A stretch of DNA of 64,000 nt from Sinorhizobium kostiense (GCF_017874595.1 NZ_JAGILA010000003.1:186001-250000), one strand, 5' to 3'. Positions 1 through 9,488 are shown, numbered from the stretch's first letter. The notes: generated from the letters alone by a model not told the origin. Numbers and translations are program-made.

Positions 1-386
1 CGCACGGCATACCAGGAGGCGACGTAGCCGGCCGCAGCAGTCCCGTGCGAATGCGGAACGTCGCGGACGATGCTGCCGACAATGGCATCTCTCTGGTCGA
101 CGCCGTTCGGCCAGTTCGGCACGACGTAGCCGCGATAGCTGTAGATCCAGGTCTCCCCGGCCACCTCGCCCTTTCCGGTAAATTTGAGTTCGACCGGGTC
201 GCCCATCCGCGCTGCGCCGGTCAGTTCCAACGACCAGCCGGGGCCGCCGATGGTTCCGCCAATCCTGCCGGGCGCCACCTCGGTCAGCACCAGCGTTCCC
301 TGACCAAATTCCAGGGTGCTGAAATCGGCCGAAAGGTCGGGATTGTTGATCAGGCTCCGATAACTCCAAGTGCCGACGAAGCTCAT
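1..386 (-). CDS. Partial gene downstream of multicopper oxidase, unknown function
   Basis: The reading frame starts at an ATG at 384-386 and stays open to the window edge, so about 128 N-terminal residues are visible (begins MSFVGTWSYRSLINNPDLSA). A strong ribosome site (GGGAGGA) sits 4-5 bases upstream. The visible part is rich in alternating hydrophobic/Gly residues, suggesting a small beta-barrel; no signal peptide is seen. It follows the multicopper oxidase by 28 bases on the same strand, so the two are probably co-transcribed and functionally linked. I do not recognise a named family. The 3' end lies outside the window. Confidence 0.75.
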   Translation of the reverse strand, partial: MSFVGTWSYRSLINNPDLSADFSTLEFGQGTLVLTEVAPGRIGGTIGGPGWSLELTGAARMGDPVELKFTGKGEVAGETWIYSYRGYVVPNWPNGVDQRDAIVGSIVRDVPHSHGTAAAGYVASWYAV

Positions 387-414
387 ATTTCCTCCCACAT
401 GGCGATCAGCTGAC

Positions 415-2367
415 CTAATGATGGCCGGAAACGGTGCCGCCATTGCCGTCCGGCAGGGTAATCCTGACGTTCTGCATCATCCCCTGGTCCTCATGATCGA
501 GGATGTGGCAATGCAAAACGAACTCGCCGATGTAGCGCTGGTAGCGCGTCCGCACCGTGATCGTGTAACGCGTCGACGGGTCGGTGCCGGGATTCTTGAT
601 CCACAGCGTGTCCTTCCAGACATTCTTCAGTCCCGGATATTGCGGGTCGCCGTCGTCGTCGGCACCAAGGGCGCTGACATCATTGCCGGCCGCATCGACG
701 ATCTTGATGATCTGGAACGGGTTGACATGGATATGGAAAGGATGGCTGACGAAATCCGACCGGAGCGTCCACTCATCCACGCCGTTCAGCGGCAGCGTCC
801 GGTCGATGCGGTTGGCATCATAGGGCTGGCCGTCAATCTCGAAGAAGGTGCCGCCCGGCTGCTTCACATCGATATTGAACACCAGTTGCTGCTCGCCGGT
901 GACCTCGCCCGGTTCGATGTCCGGATGCGGAACAAAGCTTGAAAGCCGCATATCGTTCTTGAGGTCGTCGATGACCTTGCCGGCAACATCCGGCGCCATC
1001 GTGCGCTCAGCCGCCGAAATCAGCCAATCCTGCAGATAGGTGCTGATCTCGCCATTGACGGTTTCGCCTTCCACTGCGGTGACAATGCCGAGAAGGCGGC
1101 GGCTCGGAGCAAGCTGGTTGACGCTCGCCGCTGCCGGCGCGGCGGCGTCGACGAGGCAGTAGTCACCCGCTTGCGGCAGCACCACTAAGGCATCAACCCT
1201 GTAGCCCGGCTGCAGCACCGCCTGCTGCCGCATCTGCACCTGCGCCATTGTCAGGCCGTCCTGGGCCACCACGCCATACGGAATGGGATCCTCGCCGCAA
1301 TTCTGGTCAATCCATCTATCGGTGTCCGCCGCGGTAAGCGCGCGCAACGCGGCCGAGCCGGTCTTCCGGCGGATCTCGAAATTGATGGTGTCGCGAACTC
1401 CCGCATGGATCATCCGCCAGCGCTCGACCGACCCAGCCACCGCCGGCGCCAACTGGCCCAGCACCTGACCGTTGATGCTGGTAAAGCGGCCCGAGGCCGG
1501 CCAAGTGCCAGGTCCGAACTGGTCGTAGCTTTCGATGCCCCCCACCTGCCCTGGCTGGCAATCATAAGTGATGCCGCCGTCGCTGTCGGTGCAGGCATAT
1601 TGGATCTGCTGTAGCACCAGGACCCGCTCGGCGATATCGGAGCCGTCTGGCTGCTTCAGCAGGCGGTCGATATCGCCGGTCTCCGTCGGGGTCGGCATGC
1701 GATCGCCACGGATGATCAGCGCTCCGGACATGCCGCTCGACACCTGCAATGCGGTCGAGCCGTGCAGGTGCGGGTGATACCAGAAGGTGCCCGCCGGATG
1801 GTCGGCGGGGATGTTGTATTCATACTGGAACGCAATGCCAGGGCGGATCGAAACCAGCACATTGTCGCCATTGCCCGACGGGTTTACCCAGAGACCGTGA
1901 GAATGCAGGTTCGTACCATTGAAGCAATGGGGGGTATTGGCACTGCCCCCGCCGATGCCGCAGGTCGAATCCTGAGGGAGCATGTTGTTCAGTGTGATCC
2001 GCACCGTCTCTCCCGGGCGCACATCGATGGTGGGCCCGACCAGCGGCGTGTCGACACCGGATGGGCTGGCTTGGCGGGTGTCCTGGTAGCCGCGAAGCCT
2101 CACTCGGTCATAGCGCGCGGTGGCCGGATTGTAGATCTGACGGTCGAGGTATGTGACGTTCATATCGAGCAGAACCTCGCCCGGAAAAGTCGCCCGGTCC
2201 TGCGCGAAGGTTTCCAGCTTCGCCCGCGCTTTGGCGACCGGCTCCAATATGTAGGCCGGTGGGTTGCTCACGGCCCTCGTCTCTTGAGCGGCAGCCGGTA
2301 GCCCATGGGTGGTGGCCGAAAGAATGCCCGCCACACCGAAAAGCGCAATTTTGTGAGATGCAAACAA
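415..2367 (-). CDS. Multicopper oxidase, secreted
   Basis: 650 residues with all four copper-binding segments of the laccase/multicopper oxidase family: HSHG (residues 155-158), HPHLHG (198-203), HPFHIH (542-547) and HCHILDHEDQGMM (619-631). The last contains the type 1 Cys, the two flanking His and an axial Met. An N-terminal signal sequence ending near AAA-Q (residue 27) predicts export to the periplasm, where it would couple one-electron oxidation of a phenol, metal ion or other donor to O2 reduction. Start is TTG at 2367, five bases after GGGAGG. The substrate cannot be read from sequence. A second copper oxidase (tyrosinase) lies at 18.3-19.5 kb. Confidence 0.93.
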   Translation of the reverse strand: MFASHKIALFGVAGILSATTHGLPAAAQETRAVSNPPAYILEPVAKARAKLETFAQDRATFPGEVLLDMNVTYLDRQIYNPATARYDRVRLRGYQDTRQASPSGVDTPLVGPTIDVRPGETVRITLNNMLPQDSTCGIGGGSANTPHCFNGTNLHSHGLWVNPSGNGDNVLVSIRPGIAFQYEYNIPADHPAGTFWYHPHLHGSTALQVSSGMSGALIIRGDRMPTPTETGDIDRLLKQPDGSDIAERVLVLQQIQYACTDSDGGITYDCQPGQVGGIESYDQFGPGTWPASGRFTSINGQVLGQLAPAVAGSVERWRMIHAGVRDTINFEIRRKTGSAALRALTAADTDRWIDQNCGEDPIPYGVVAQDGLTMAQVQMRQQAVLQPGYRVDALVVLPQAGDYCLVDAAAPAAASVNQLAPSRRLLGIVTAVEGETVNGEISTYLQDWLISAAERTMAPDVAGKVIDDLKNDMRLSSFVPHPDIEPGEVTGEQQLVFNIDVKQPGGTFFEIDGQPYDANRIDRTLPLNGVDEWTLRSDFVSHPFHIHVNPFQIIKIVDAAGNDVSALGADDDGDPQYPGLKNVWKDTLWIKNPGTDPSTRYTITVRTRYQRYIGEFVLHCHILDHEDQGMMQNVRITLPDGNGGTVSGHH

Positions 2368-2857
2368 ACAAACCTCCCAAGCCTCTGCCTATAGTGCAAG
2401 AGCGAGACGGGCCGCATTGTCCATGACGTCAGTGATACAAACAGACTCTTAGCTTGAAGTCTGAATATCACTTTGTCTGTGCATGTTTATAGAAGGAGTT
2501 GCCCCACCTATCTTCTCACCACGGAGAAAATTACCCTCACAACCATGGACGGTTACAGGTGCATTACTTTTCAGCCTCGAAAACTATATAGCGCAAAGCG
2601 GTGTCTCGCACATCCCTGTAAAACTACTGGTTGCGCTAAAATCCGGGCTACAATGTTTTCGGATGCAAAATCCGCTAGCTCTCATGTTCCCTGTCAAGGC
2701 TGAAGGCGAGCGGCATCGGCCACTTGGCGCGAGCGTGCGAAGCAGTCCGATTGCTGAGGCTGCACAGGGCCGGGGGTGGAGCTCAGAGACGACGGTTGAT
2801 CAGACTCTCATCCGCGGGTTGGGTACCGCCTTCCGTGTCTTCGTCTCGGGGCTGTCC
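2368..2857. other. Intergenic, nothing recognised
   Basis: About 490 bases upstream of the multicopper oxidase. It presumably holds that gene's promoter toward its left end. Short frames on both strands show no recognisable protein or start signal. Confidence 0.4.
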
Positions 2858-3115
2858 TCAGTCTAGAGGGCGGGCGTCGAGCGGATTGGTCGGCCACAAA
2901 CCAGCGACGGGAGTTCCCCACCGTGGCCCACCCCCGGCCCTGTGCAGCGGGCTGGGTCGAAACTCGGCTATGACGGTGCGACCTCCTGCCCGATAGCCCA
3001 CAGGAAGGCGGCCATTGTTCCTCACATCCTTGATCGACCGCCCCTTCGCGTCGAACACGTCATCTGCGTCAAGACCTTGCGTCTTGACGAACAGAAGTTC
3101 GGATTTCGTCAGCAC
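2858..3115 (-). CDS. Small hypothetical protein
   Basis: An 85-residue frame starting at GTG (3113-3115), preceded by GGAG seven bases upstream, beginning MLTKSELLFVKTQGLDADDV. The first ~50 residues look protein-like (charged, balanced, 'LDADDVFDAKGRSIKDVRNN'), while the last third is Pro/Gly/Arg-rich and may be out of the native frame. It resembles small phage- or plasmid-borne hypothetical proteins with an 'F...QGL..DDVFDA.G' start, but I cannot name a function. Could be a remnant. Confidence 0.35.
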   Translation of the reverse strand: MLTKSELLFVKTQGLDADDVFDAKGRSIKDVRNNGRLPVGYRAGGRTVIAEFRPSPLHRAGGGPRWGTPVAGLWPTNPLDARPLD

Positions 3116-3146
3116 ATCAACACTCCTGCAGGCGCAACCCGTCGGA

Positions 3147-4384
3147 CTACCTTCCGCAGGCATGCCACTCCATTTGATAACCCGCTTCCCCGTCGCGCCC
3201 GTAGCACCAGCCTACTGCCTGGAGCTTCGCTCCGATGGCCTCTCGACGATCGCAGGCATGCCACGTCTCGCCAGCGTCGCCCGAACCGCCCCTGCAATCA
3301 CCGTTCTGGTCATGCCATTGAGAAATTATCCTGGCTGGTTCGCGCGCCTTCCTGTCCGTCGTCAGAACTTTGCCGGTCTCCGACATGATCCTGCTTGTCG
3401 CGGGGTCCCAAATCAGCGAGAAGTCGGCTACTCCCGAAGAAGACTTCGCGCGCCTCGGGCTATGCGCGAACCATTCGACAACACCGCTGACGGTACACGT
3501 CGAGGCGCAGACCACCCGCTCTGAGCCATACTTCACACTGTAAGCCCGTTTCGGCCAGCGCTCCGCGAATGCAGCCTTTCCTTCAGGACCTCATCTCGTG
3601 AGACCGTCTTGCCGTAAAAGCTCACGCTGTCAGCGTACGCCGTGCTCATGAAACCCATTGCCTCGGGGTTGGCCCGCGACCACGCATCGTGATAGTCGGC
3701 AATAAACCGAAGTGCGCGGGCTTCCTCGGAGGGCGCGGCGATTGTCGGCCCCTGCTTAATTGGCGGGCTGTTTCCGGCGGCTGCCGTGACGGTCTGATTT
3801 GTGGCTGATACGGATGTCGTCACCCCAAACTGCGTCATCTCGCCGGCCGTCAGGTACCGGATGTCCGAACTGGGGATCGAAAGGCTCAGCTGCAGGAGCT
3901 TCGGATCGACCCCCATCTCGATGAGATATGTCATGATCTCCGCGGTCATGGCCTGAACAGCCGCGACCGCCTCGTGGCCGTCAAGCGCTGCGTCGCCCGA
4001 GAACGAGGATTGATGGACCCCGATGGAACCCGGTTCTGCTGTTCGCCTGGCACCACCCACGAACGCAAGCGCACACGCGGAGGCGCACTCCGCTGCCCGC
4101 AACTGGACAGTCTCAAGTCCGAGCACCCGGATCGTCCGCCCGAAGGCCATGGCCGCATGGACGTTTCCGCCATTGCTGTTGAAGGTCACGACTCGCGCGC
4201 CAGATTGAGCGACCGCGGCACTCAGCGCTTCAGGCCTGTCTCCGAACTCGAACTCGCCTCGAACCACAAGTACGGTCTCGCCGCCTTGGATTTGTAGCTC
4301 CTCGATTGAGACAGCCGCGTGCGTGTGTGGAATAACTACCATCAACCCGGCGAACAAACTCAAGACGCCCAGCCCAATACGCAT
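3147..4384 (-). pseudogene. Secreted Clp/crotonase-like protein with SnoaL-like tail, frameshifted
   Basis: The 5' part (4384 to about 3580) encodes a signal peptide (MRIGLGVLSLFAGLMVVIPHTHA), then a ClpP/crotonase-fold domain of the kind common in Rhizobiales (segments FNSNGGNVHAAMAFGRTIR, CASACALAFVGGARR, GSIGVHQ). After that comes the start of a SnoaL/NTF2-like domain (YHDAWSRANPEAM...SFYGKTVSRDEVLKE). At 3577-3579 one A appears to be missing. Restoring it converts the short out-of-frame tail to KEKAAFAERWPKRAYSVKYG and joins the frame that continues SERVVCASTCTVSGVVEWF, ending ...SETGKVLTTDRK. The native stop is unclear; residues after about 3335 look non-native. It may be a real pseudogene or a one-base sequence error. 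Confidence 0.7.
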
Positions 4385-4801
4385 GCCTCGCCCCCGAACA
4401 CTCTTCCCGTTCTAGGAGAATATCGATGTCTTAGGCAACTGCAATTACCTTGTCTTGGGTGGCGATGCCACGGACGCGTGTTCTTGCAGGCGCGCCTGGA
4501 GACAATGCAGCTTGTAGCGCTACAGGCGGAAAATCCAGCCGGCGATCTGGGGCAGCGTCCTTGTTCCGCTCGCTGGACGTCGAGCGCGCAACGCGCGCCC
4601 TCGATTGGGCTCGCGAAATTCTGCGGGGACTCCGTCCCCCACCGTCTTGAAGCTTCGACCGCTGGCCGGGGCGACTATTCAGCCTAATCAATAACCTGGA
4701 TCAGGCGCAGCTTCTCGCATGAAGCCGATTGATCGGAACGGGAGCGTCGTCCCCTGGGAAGCCGCGTCATTGAAGTCTGCACTTTCTTGGTAGAGCGCAA
4801 C
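4385..4801. other. Intergenic, nothing recognised
   Basis: About 417 bases between the Clp-like gene start and the stop of the metallophosphoesterase. Several GC-rich open frames exist on both strands but none has a good start signal or recognisable product. Confidence 0.4.
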
Positions 4802-5830
4802 CTATGACAGAAATGGTGCCCCTGGCATCTGAAAGGATGTCTCAAGTTCCCAGTTCTCTTGCCAATCAAGACCGATTTCGAGGCCGACGCATTTCACCGC
4901 AAAGCCGGTTGCTTGTGACCATTCAAGGATGGCGTAGTTGCCGACATTGAGATTTCGGAACTGTTCGAAATGATCGCCGCGCGAAAATTCCTTTGGCCTT
5001 ATGAGACGGCGTATATCGAGCGCAGAGACATTGACATGCTTCGCTCCCTGAAACGTGGTTTCGGCAAAACCGTGTCGGTGACCAAACAGAAAAATTGGCA
5101 CACCTGGAAAATCGATTTGCGTTTTGAATAGCCGGTCATGGGTCACGACAACTGCTCGCTCTCTCGCCGTATCGAGCTGCTCCAAGACTTCGCTAAGTGC
5201 GCGACGATTTCGAACCAGCGCTTCTCCTGAAACGGCTGATCGTTGATGCACGTACAAGCTATAGGCGTCCGTGCTTTTCACTTCTTCAACCGCCTTGGAA
5301 AGCGCGGCGAGTTTCCGGCGGCGATCTGCGTCCAGCGCCTTGAGCTTCCTCTGAGAGGGCGGCCGCCGGCTTGCGGCCGTCAATGCGTCAACCGCAGCGG
5401 TGTACTCGGCCTCGACGAGGGACTTCCCCCGTCGTTCGCCGTTTTTTGCCTCGCTGAGAGAACGGATGATTTGCGAGTTGGCGTCGTCTACTTCTTGAAA
5501 CAGACGCCGCGCCTCGGGGTTCTGTCCCCAATGGGCCGTACATCCGCTGAAGCCGACAAAGGCTATGGGACCAGATTCGAACGGGGACAGATGCAGATGG
5601 TGGCAAGCGTCGCCGAAGGAAGCGTCGTAGGCGAGTTTGTAATCCCAGTTTCCATAGACGTACAGCACCGGGCATCTGAAAGTAGCCAAGACATCGAATA
5701 TCTGCTGGGCGGTATGCGAACCGATGTCTCCAGCAACGACGAGCGCGTCAAAGCTATTGGATTCCTGTGCTCGCATCTGCTGGACCGCCAGAAGGTTGTC
5801 GTGAATGTCTGAGAGAAGCAGGAACCTCAT
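4802..5830 (-). CDS. Calcineurin-like metallophosphoesterase
   Basis: 342 residues with the metallophosphoesterase metal-binding signature: SDIHD (residues 7-11), GDIG, GNWD (in place of the usual GNHD/E), THD and GHRHG near residue 245. An insertion between GNWD and THD is rich in Lys/Arg/Glu/Ala (about residues 120-210) and probably forms a helical hairpin. The family hydrolyses phosphomono- or diesters with a dinuclear metal centre; the substrate is not predictable. No signal peptide, so cytoplasmic. It stands alone, 176 bases from the neighbouring HNH gene on the same strand. Confidence 0.85.
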   Translation of the reverse strand: MRFLLLSDIHDNLLAVQQMRAQESNSFDALVVAGDIGSHTAQQIFDVLATFRCPVLYVYGNWDYKLAYDASFGDACHHLHLSPFESGPIAFVGFSGCTAHWGQNPEARRLFQEVDDANSQIIRSLSEAKNGERRGKSLVEAEYTAAVDALTAASRRPPSQRKLKALDADRRRKLAALSKAVEEVKSTDAYSLYVHQRSAVSGEALVRNRRALSEVLEQLDTARERAVVVTHDRLFKTQIDFPGVPIFLFGHRHGFAETTFQGAKHVNVSALDIRRLIRPKEFSRGDHFEQFRNLNVGNYAILEWSQATGFAVKCVGLEIGLDWQENWELETSFQMPGAPFLS

Positions 5831-6006
5831 GGGAAGCCCGAATTGACGCGTGTGGTGGAATTAACTCGACGACGCAGCCGTAGCCGTCGCGCTTCCTATC
5901 TAAGTGGCTTGCCCTCGATCTCCAAGAAGAACAAACCGACGCATGCCCGATAGCGTCTGGGCGTCGGCGCAGACCGAAAAAGTAGCGCTGCATCAAAGCT
6001 CGGCTG

Positions 6007-6351
6007 TCAGTGTAGCCTGATAGGATGCCATCGCCCGACTTCCATTCGGGACCGGACATACTTCGCGTAGGATGCCGCGTCTTTCGGCCGTTTCGCGAGG
6101 TGTCGAGTCCTGTTGCAGTGGTGGCAAGCAGCGACGACGTTTCGCTCGACATCGGCCCCGCCTCTGCCTCTTTCATGAAGATGCTCCGCGGTGCAGCGGT
6201 ATCGCAGCGCTTCCCTTGACGATACCGAGAAGCGCTCAATAAATGCCGTTGGGTCTCCGTCCCACATGGGTTCTCGGCAGTAGTAGCAACGCTCGTTTTG
6301 ACCTTGGGCGGCTTTGTTCCTGAGCTTTTTTATCTTGCGGCTGTTTCTCAT
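6007..6351 (-). CDS. HNH endonuclease family protein
   Basis: 114 residues. A zinc-binding pair CYYC (22-25) and a second pair CHHC (76-79) flank the HNH core EHLHERGRGG...NVVAACHHCNRTRH, typical of small McrA-type HNH nucleases. A basic N-terminus (MRNSRKIKKLRNK) may contact DNA. Such stand-alone HNH proteins are found in mobile regions and restriction systems; no methyltransferase partner is nearby. Ribosome site AAGGA lies about 12 bases upstream of the ATG. Confidence 0.82.
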   Translation of the reverse strand: MRNSRKIKKLRNKAAQGQNERCYYCREPMWDGDPTAFIERFSVSSREALRYRCTAEHLHERGRGGADVERNVVAACHHCNRTRHLAKRPKDAASYAKYVRSRMEVGRWHPIRLH

Positions 6352-7026
6352 GAGGCCACGTCCTTTGCTTCATCTCTGAAGCGGACGTGCAGCGAACCTT
6401 AGAAAGCCCGCCCCTCAGTTGGGAGGAGAATCCTCGCTAAATGCGCCACTCCGCAGTCTTTGAACGGTGTGAGCGCCATATTGGTCAACTCACTGGCGAG
6501 CCTTGATCAGCCCCAAGCAAGCTTAGGCTTGCTTCCGCTGTTTCAAGCTAGACAAAGCGTTGTGATTGTCAACTGCCGCGCTTTCGCTTCGGCCGGATCG
6601 CCGTGTCTGAAAGAGATTCTACCTGACCCGGCATTCTTGACGCGTATTTCCGCCCGTTCGACAGCTGCAATAGCAAGGTCAGACCCTCCTTGTTAAGAAT
6701 CACCGCAGTTGAGGTTGAACTTCCCCCAGTTCTCGCGATGACGAAAATCGCCTTGTCTGGCAGATACGGCCTCGCAATCTATAGAGCGGTCAGCGCGATG
6801 TGGGCCCCGAGAACGAAAGGACTTGCGGCGCCGATCATGTCGCCGACTTTCAACGGGGTGAGGCACACCGCTGCGCGGCGCTCTATGCCTGCGGCAGGGA
6901 TCCAGGTTTCATCAGTTTCGGCCGATTTCCGGTAACGATCGGCTTACAGGACTGCCCTGACGGTCATCAGCATGACTGCCGCTAGGTACGCCCTAACCCT
7001 TGCGCTTGATGTATATCCCCGCTACT
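6352..7026. other. Intergenic, nothing recognised
   Basis: About 675 bases with no convincing gene. Open plus-strand frames (for example 6690-6935) have no ribosome site and no recognisable domain. Possibly decayed mobile DNA. Confidence 0.4.
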
Positions 7027-7038
7027 ATATTCGAATAT
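7027..7038. promoter_or_regulatory. Palindrome upstream of vapBC, probable operator
   Basis: A perfect 12-bp palindrome (ATATTCGAATAT) lies 28 bases before the vapB start, where an AT-rich -10 region would be. VapB antitoxins commonly bind such repeats to repress their own operon; the assignment here is by position. Confidence 0.5.
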
Positions 7039-7066
7039 TCTGCGCTGCATATCGCGAGGAAAAGTC

Positions 7067-7312
7067 ATGGCTCTCTACATCCGCGACGACGATGTTGATG
7101 CGCTGGCAAAGAAGGTCCAGCAGGTCACTAAGGCCCCGACGAAGACCGAAGCGGTCCGGCGCGCCCTGCAAAACGAACTGGCGCGAGCGGAACAAGCTGT
7201 ACCACTGAAAGAGCGAGTCAAAAAGATTCAGGACAGTGTGCGAGCCAAGATGGGACCCAACACGCCAGATTTCGACATGAAGAAGTTCACAGACGAGATG
7301 TGGGAAGTTTGA
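7067..7312 (+). CDS. vapB: VapB-type antitoxin
   Basis: 81 residues. The N-terminal half (MALYIRDDDVDALAKKVQQV) and TKTEAVRRALQNEL match the Rv0623-like/ribbon-helix-helix VapB antitoxins, which bind operator DNA at the N-terminus and neutralise the toxin with the C-terminal tail. The start is supported by GAGGAAA six bases upstream. The stop overlaps the toxin start by one base (TGATG), the usual coupling for antitoxin-toxin operons. A palindrome upstream is a likely autorepression site. Confidence 0.88.
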   Translation: MALYIRDDDVDALAKKVQQVTKAPTKTEAVRRALQNELARAEQAVPLKERVKKIQDSVRAKMGPNTPDFDMKKFTDEMWEV

Positions 7313-7749
7313 TGTTCTTGGACGCATCAGCAATCGTTGCCATCCTGGCTGGCGAAGAAGATGCTGGTTACCTTCTCGCCAAAATCGAAATGTCAGAAAA
7401 GCCTAAATTTTATTCGCCGATCTCGATGTTCGAGGCCGTGATCAGTTTAGCCCGGATAATCTCGATCTCACATTTTGGCGATCAGGCCCCTACCCCGCCC
7501 GAGTTGATCGATCGGGTTCAAGAGGACGTAGGAAAGTTCATGGAAACTATCGGCGCCCGCGAAATGTCGATGAACGGCTCCTTGCATGGCAAGGCTATTG
7601 AAGCGGCTCGCAACTATGGCCGCTTTGTCGCCCATCCGGCACGGCTGAATTTTGGTGATTGCTTCTCCTATGCCTGCGCCAAGGAGTACCGCCTCCCCCT
7701 ACTCTACAAAGGAAATGACTTTTCACAGACTGATATAGAAGCAGCTTAG
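7312..7749 (+). CDS. vapC: VapC-type PIN-domain ribonuclease toxin
   Basis: 145 residues from the ATG at 7312 (a GTG at 7300 is possible but lies inside vapB). PIN-domain acidic residues are visible: D in MFLDASAIVAIL, E in MFEAVISL, D in NFGDCFSYA and D in KGNDFSQTDI. The family cleaves RNA (tRNA or rRNA) using Mg2+ when freed from VapB. The C-terminal 'LPLLYKGNDFSQTDIEAA' is the standard ending for this rhizobial subgroup. No frameshift, all catalytic residues present, so probably active. A decayed homologue sits at the right end of the window. Confidence 0.9.
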   Translation: MFLDASAIVAILAGEEDAGYLLAKIEMSEKPKFYSPISMFEAVISLARIISISHFGDQAPTPPELIDRVQEDVGKFMETIGAREMSMNGSLHGKAIEAARNYGRFVAHPARLNFGDCFSYACAKEYRLPLLYKGNDFSQTDIEAA

Positions 7750-7947
7750 GTCGTGCCCACGTTGGGTTGGGACGGGGGACGGCTCCCCTTTCGCAAGCCC
7801 TTCCTACTGCCCCTAACGAAAACCCCTCATGCTGCCGAATTGACATCCCGGCTCACTACCATAAGTGATGAGTGCGGATAACGCATGAAACCTGCGGTGT
7901 CTGCCGCGTGTTCTGTGGCCTGCCGCAATGAACGAGTCGGGGGGATT

Positions 7948-8460
7948 ATGTCAAAGAGAACTGCCGCCCTTCTGACACTCACGATTTTAGCGGCGTGCCA
8001 AGCAGCCGCACCACAACAAGCCCCGGTTCCATCGTCCGCGTGGGCCGAAGAAAAGTGGTCGACAGGATGCCAAGATGACCAAAGGGATCCGTATGGCAAG
8101 CTTATCGAGCGCGAAAAGTGCTGGGCGATGGTGAGCTACCACCAAACGACAGACTTCGGTCTACCCATCGGCGTCGCGACGATCTTTGAAATCGATCATC
8201 GTGGCCCGCGTCTCACGCAAAATTCTGAGTTCGACGCAGATATTTGCGACGAAAAACCCATACGCGTTGCAGTGGACGGACGACGCATCGACCAACTGCC
8301 AATGCAGCAACGGATCGAAGCTGTACTGGCCGGACAGCGACTCGTGCGGGAGGCAGACCGCGAATGGCCCCATTGCAACGTGTACGATGAGACCACGACT
8401 GTTTCGGGTGCGAGACAGGCCTACGATGAAATGACGCGGCTATGGGTTGCCCGGAAGTAA
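7948..8460 (+). CDS. Small lipoprotein of unknown function
   Basis: 170 residues from the ATG at 7948, chosen because GGGGGGA lies just upstream; the open frame extends back to 7885 without a start signal. MSKRTAALLTLTILAACQAA is a lipoprotein signal peptide with lipobox LAAC, so the mature protein should be anchored at Cys17 in the periplasm. The rest has three or four Cys and no recognised domain. It is flanked by gene-poor DNA and stands alone. Confidence 0.75.
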   Translation: MSKRTAALLTLTILAACQAAAPQQAPVPSSAWAEEKWSTGCQDDQRDPYGKLIEREKCWAMVSYHQTTDFGLPIGVATIFEIDHRGPRLTQNSEFDADICDEKPIRVAVDGRRIDQLPMQQRIEAVLAGQRLVREADREWPHCNVYDETTTVSGARQAYDEMTRLWVARK

Positions 8461-8677
8461 GGCGTTATCCGTGCATAAGGTCGGCCTGCACGCTCAGTCC
8501 AGGCGGGCGCGTCGTTGCGCGCTGCTGAATGAAGAATCGAAAGGAGCCGTACACACCCGGTCCATTTGCCGCTTACGATGCAAGGTCAATTTCTACCGGC
8601 AGTTGCGGGATTTAGAATGATCGATTGATTCGCATGAATTAACATGCCGCAACGCTTTGCGAATGGAGGAGGCGATT

Positions 8678-9421
8678 TTGGATCCTGAAGCTTTGGCTGC
8701 CGCGAACACTATGTTCGACTTCCTATCGGAAACGGCAGGGGCAAAGAGCACGGACGATATCCTGGCGCCGCTGGATAGAGCCGCACGCCATTTTGGCTTC
8801 AACTGCTTTGCGATCTCCGGCATACCATTGCCCAATGAGCGCATCGACTCCTACTTCATGTTGAATGGCTGGCCGGCCGGGTGGTTCGAGCATTATCTAG
8901 CGAACAACTATGTTCATGCCGACCCGGTCATTCATCTTAGCAAGATGCAGGACAACGCATTCGTATGGTCGGAGGCATTGCGCGATCAAGAGCTCGGGCG
9001 TCACGCACGGCGCGTCATGAACGAAGCGACAGAGTTCCACATGAATAACGGATATAGCGTGCCACTGCATGCTGCCGGCGGGTTTCAGGCGATTGTGACT
9101 TTTGGTGCGGAGAAATTGGATCTCTCGAGTGCCGCGCGAGGGGCCTTGCACATCATCTCGATTTACGCTCACAACTCCCTACGCAGTCTGATGATGCAGA
9201 AAGCGAGTTCGATGGATCGAAGCCTGCTGAGGATTACGGCCAGAGAGCGTGAGATCATTCAGTGGTGTGCGGCAGGAAAAACGGCTTTCGAGATCGGAGA
9301 GATTCTCGGGCGCTCGCACCGAACCATTCAAAACGAGATCATGAATGTCCATCGCAAGCTCAACGTCGTCAATTCCGCGCAAATGATAGCCGAGAGCTTC
9401 CGGTTGGGAATTCTCCGATAA
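8678..9421 (+). CDS. LuxR-family quorum-sensing regulator
   Basis: 247 residues. The N-terminal autoinducer-binding domain has the conserved pattern W..GWFEHY...Y..ADPV...FVWSE (Trp, Tyr, Asp and Trp contacts to the acyl-homoserine lactone). The C-terminal LuxR helix-turn-helix (residues ~180-245) reads [20 protein letters not shown] then [21 protein letters not shown] chose TTG at 8678 because GGAGGAGG lies five bases upstream; an in-frame ATG at 8663 has no ribosome site. Sequence style is closer to Bradyrhizobium/Rhodopseudomonas BjaR/RpaR-type regulators than to CinR or TraR. It lies directly upstream of the AHL synthase and presumably controls it. Confidence 0.9.
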   Translation: MDPEALAAANTMFDFLSETAGAKSTDDILAPLDRAARHFGFNCFAISGIPLPNERIDSYFMLNGWPAGWFEHYLANNYVHADPVIHLSKMQDNAFVWSEALRDQELGRHARRVMNEATEFHMNNGYSVPLHAAGGFQAIVTFGAEKLDLSSAARGALHIISIYAHNSLRSLMMQKASSMDRSLLRITAREREIIQWCAAGKTAFEIGEILGRSHRTIQNEIMNVHRKLNVVNSAQMIAESFRLGILR

Positions 9422-9422
9422 C

Positions 9423-9438
9423 TGAGTAAAATTACTCA
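9423..9438. promoter_or_regulatory. Inverted repeat 1 upstream of AHL synthase, possible lux box
   Basis: TGAGTAA-AA-TTACTCA, 7-bp arms with a 2-base centre, beginning two bases after the luxR stop and 66 bases before the synthase ATG. Size and symmetry suit a LuxR-type operator, but no consensus for this regulator subgroup is known to me. Confidence 0.5.
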
Positions 9439-9443
9439 TTTAA

Positions 9444-9462
9444 GCGATAGAGGAACTATCGC
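9444..9462. promoter_or_regulatory. Inverted repeat 2 upstream of AHL synthase
   Basis: GCGATAG-AGGAA-CTATCGC, 7-bp arms with a 5-base loop, five bases after inverted repeat 1. In RNA it would be a short hairpin with AGGAA in the loop. It could be a second operator, or a leader hairpin affecting translation or decay of the synthase mRNA. No U-run follows, so it is not a standard terminator. Confidence 0.5.
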
Positions 9463-9488
9463 ATTCTGCCCCGGAACGAGGGGTGGAA

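Noticed and set aside
45..413. Plus-strand open frame at the left edge
   Set aside because: It is antisense to the partial gene at 1-386, which has a strong ribosome site and protein-like composition.
4431..4691. 86-residue minus-strand frame between the Clp-like gene and the phosphoesterase
   Set aside because: Arg/Ser-rich, no ribosome site, no recognisable segment; overlapping plus-strand frames look equally likely.
7780..7800. Possible terminator after vapC (GGGGA...TCCCC)
   Set aside because: Only a 5-bp stem and no U-run.
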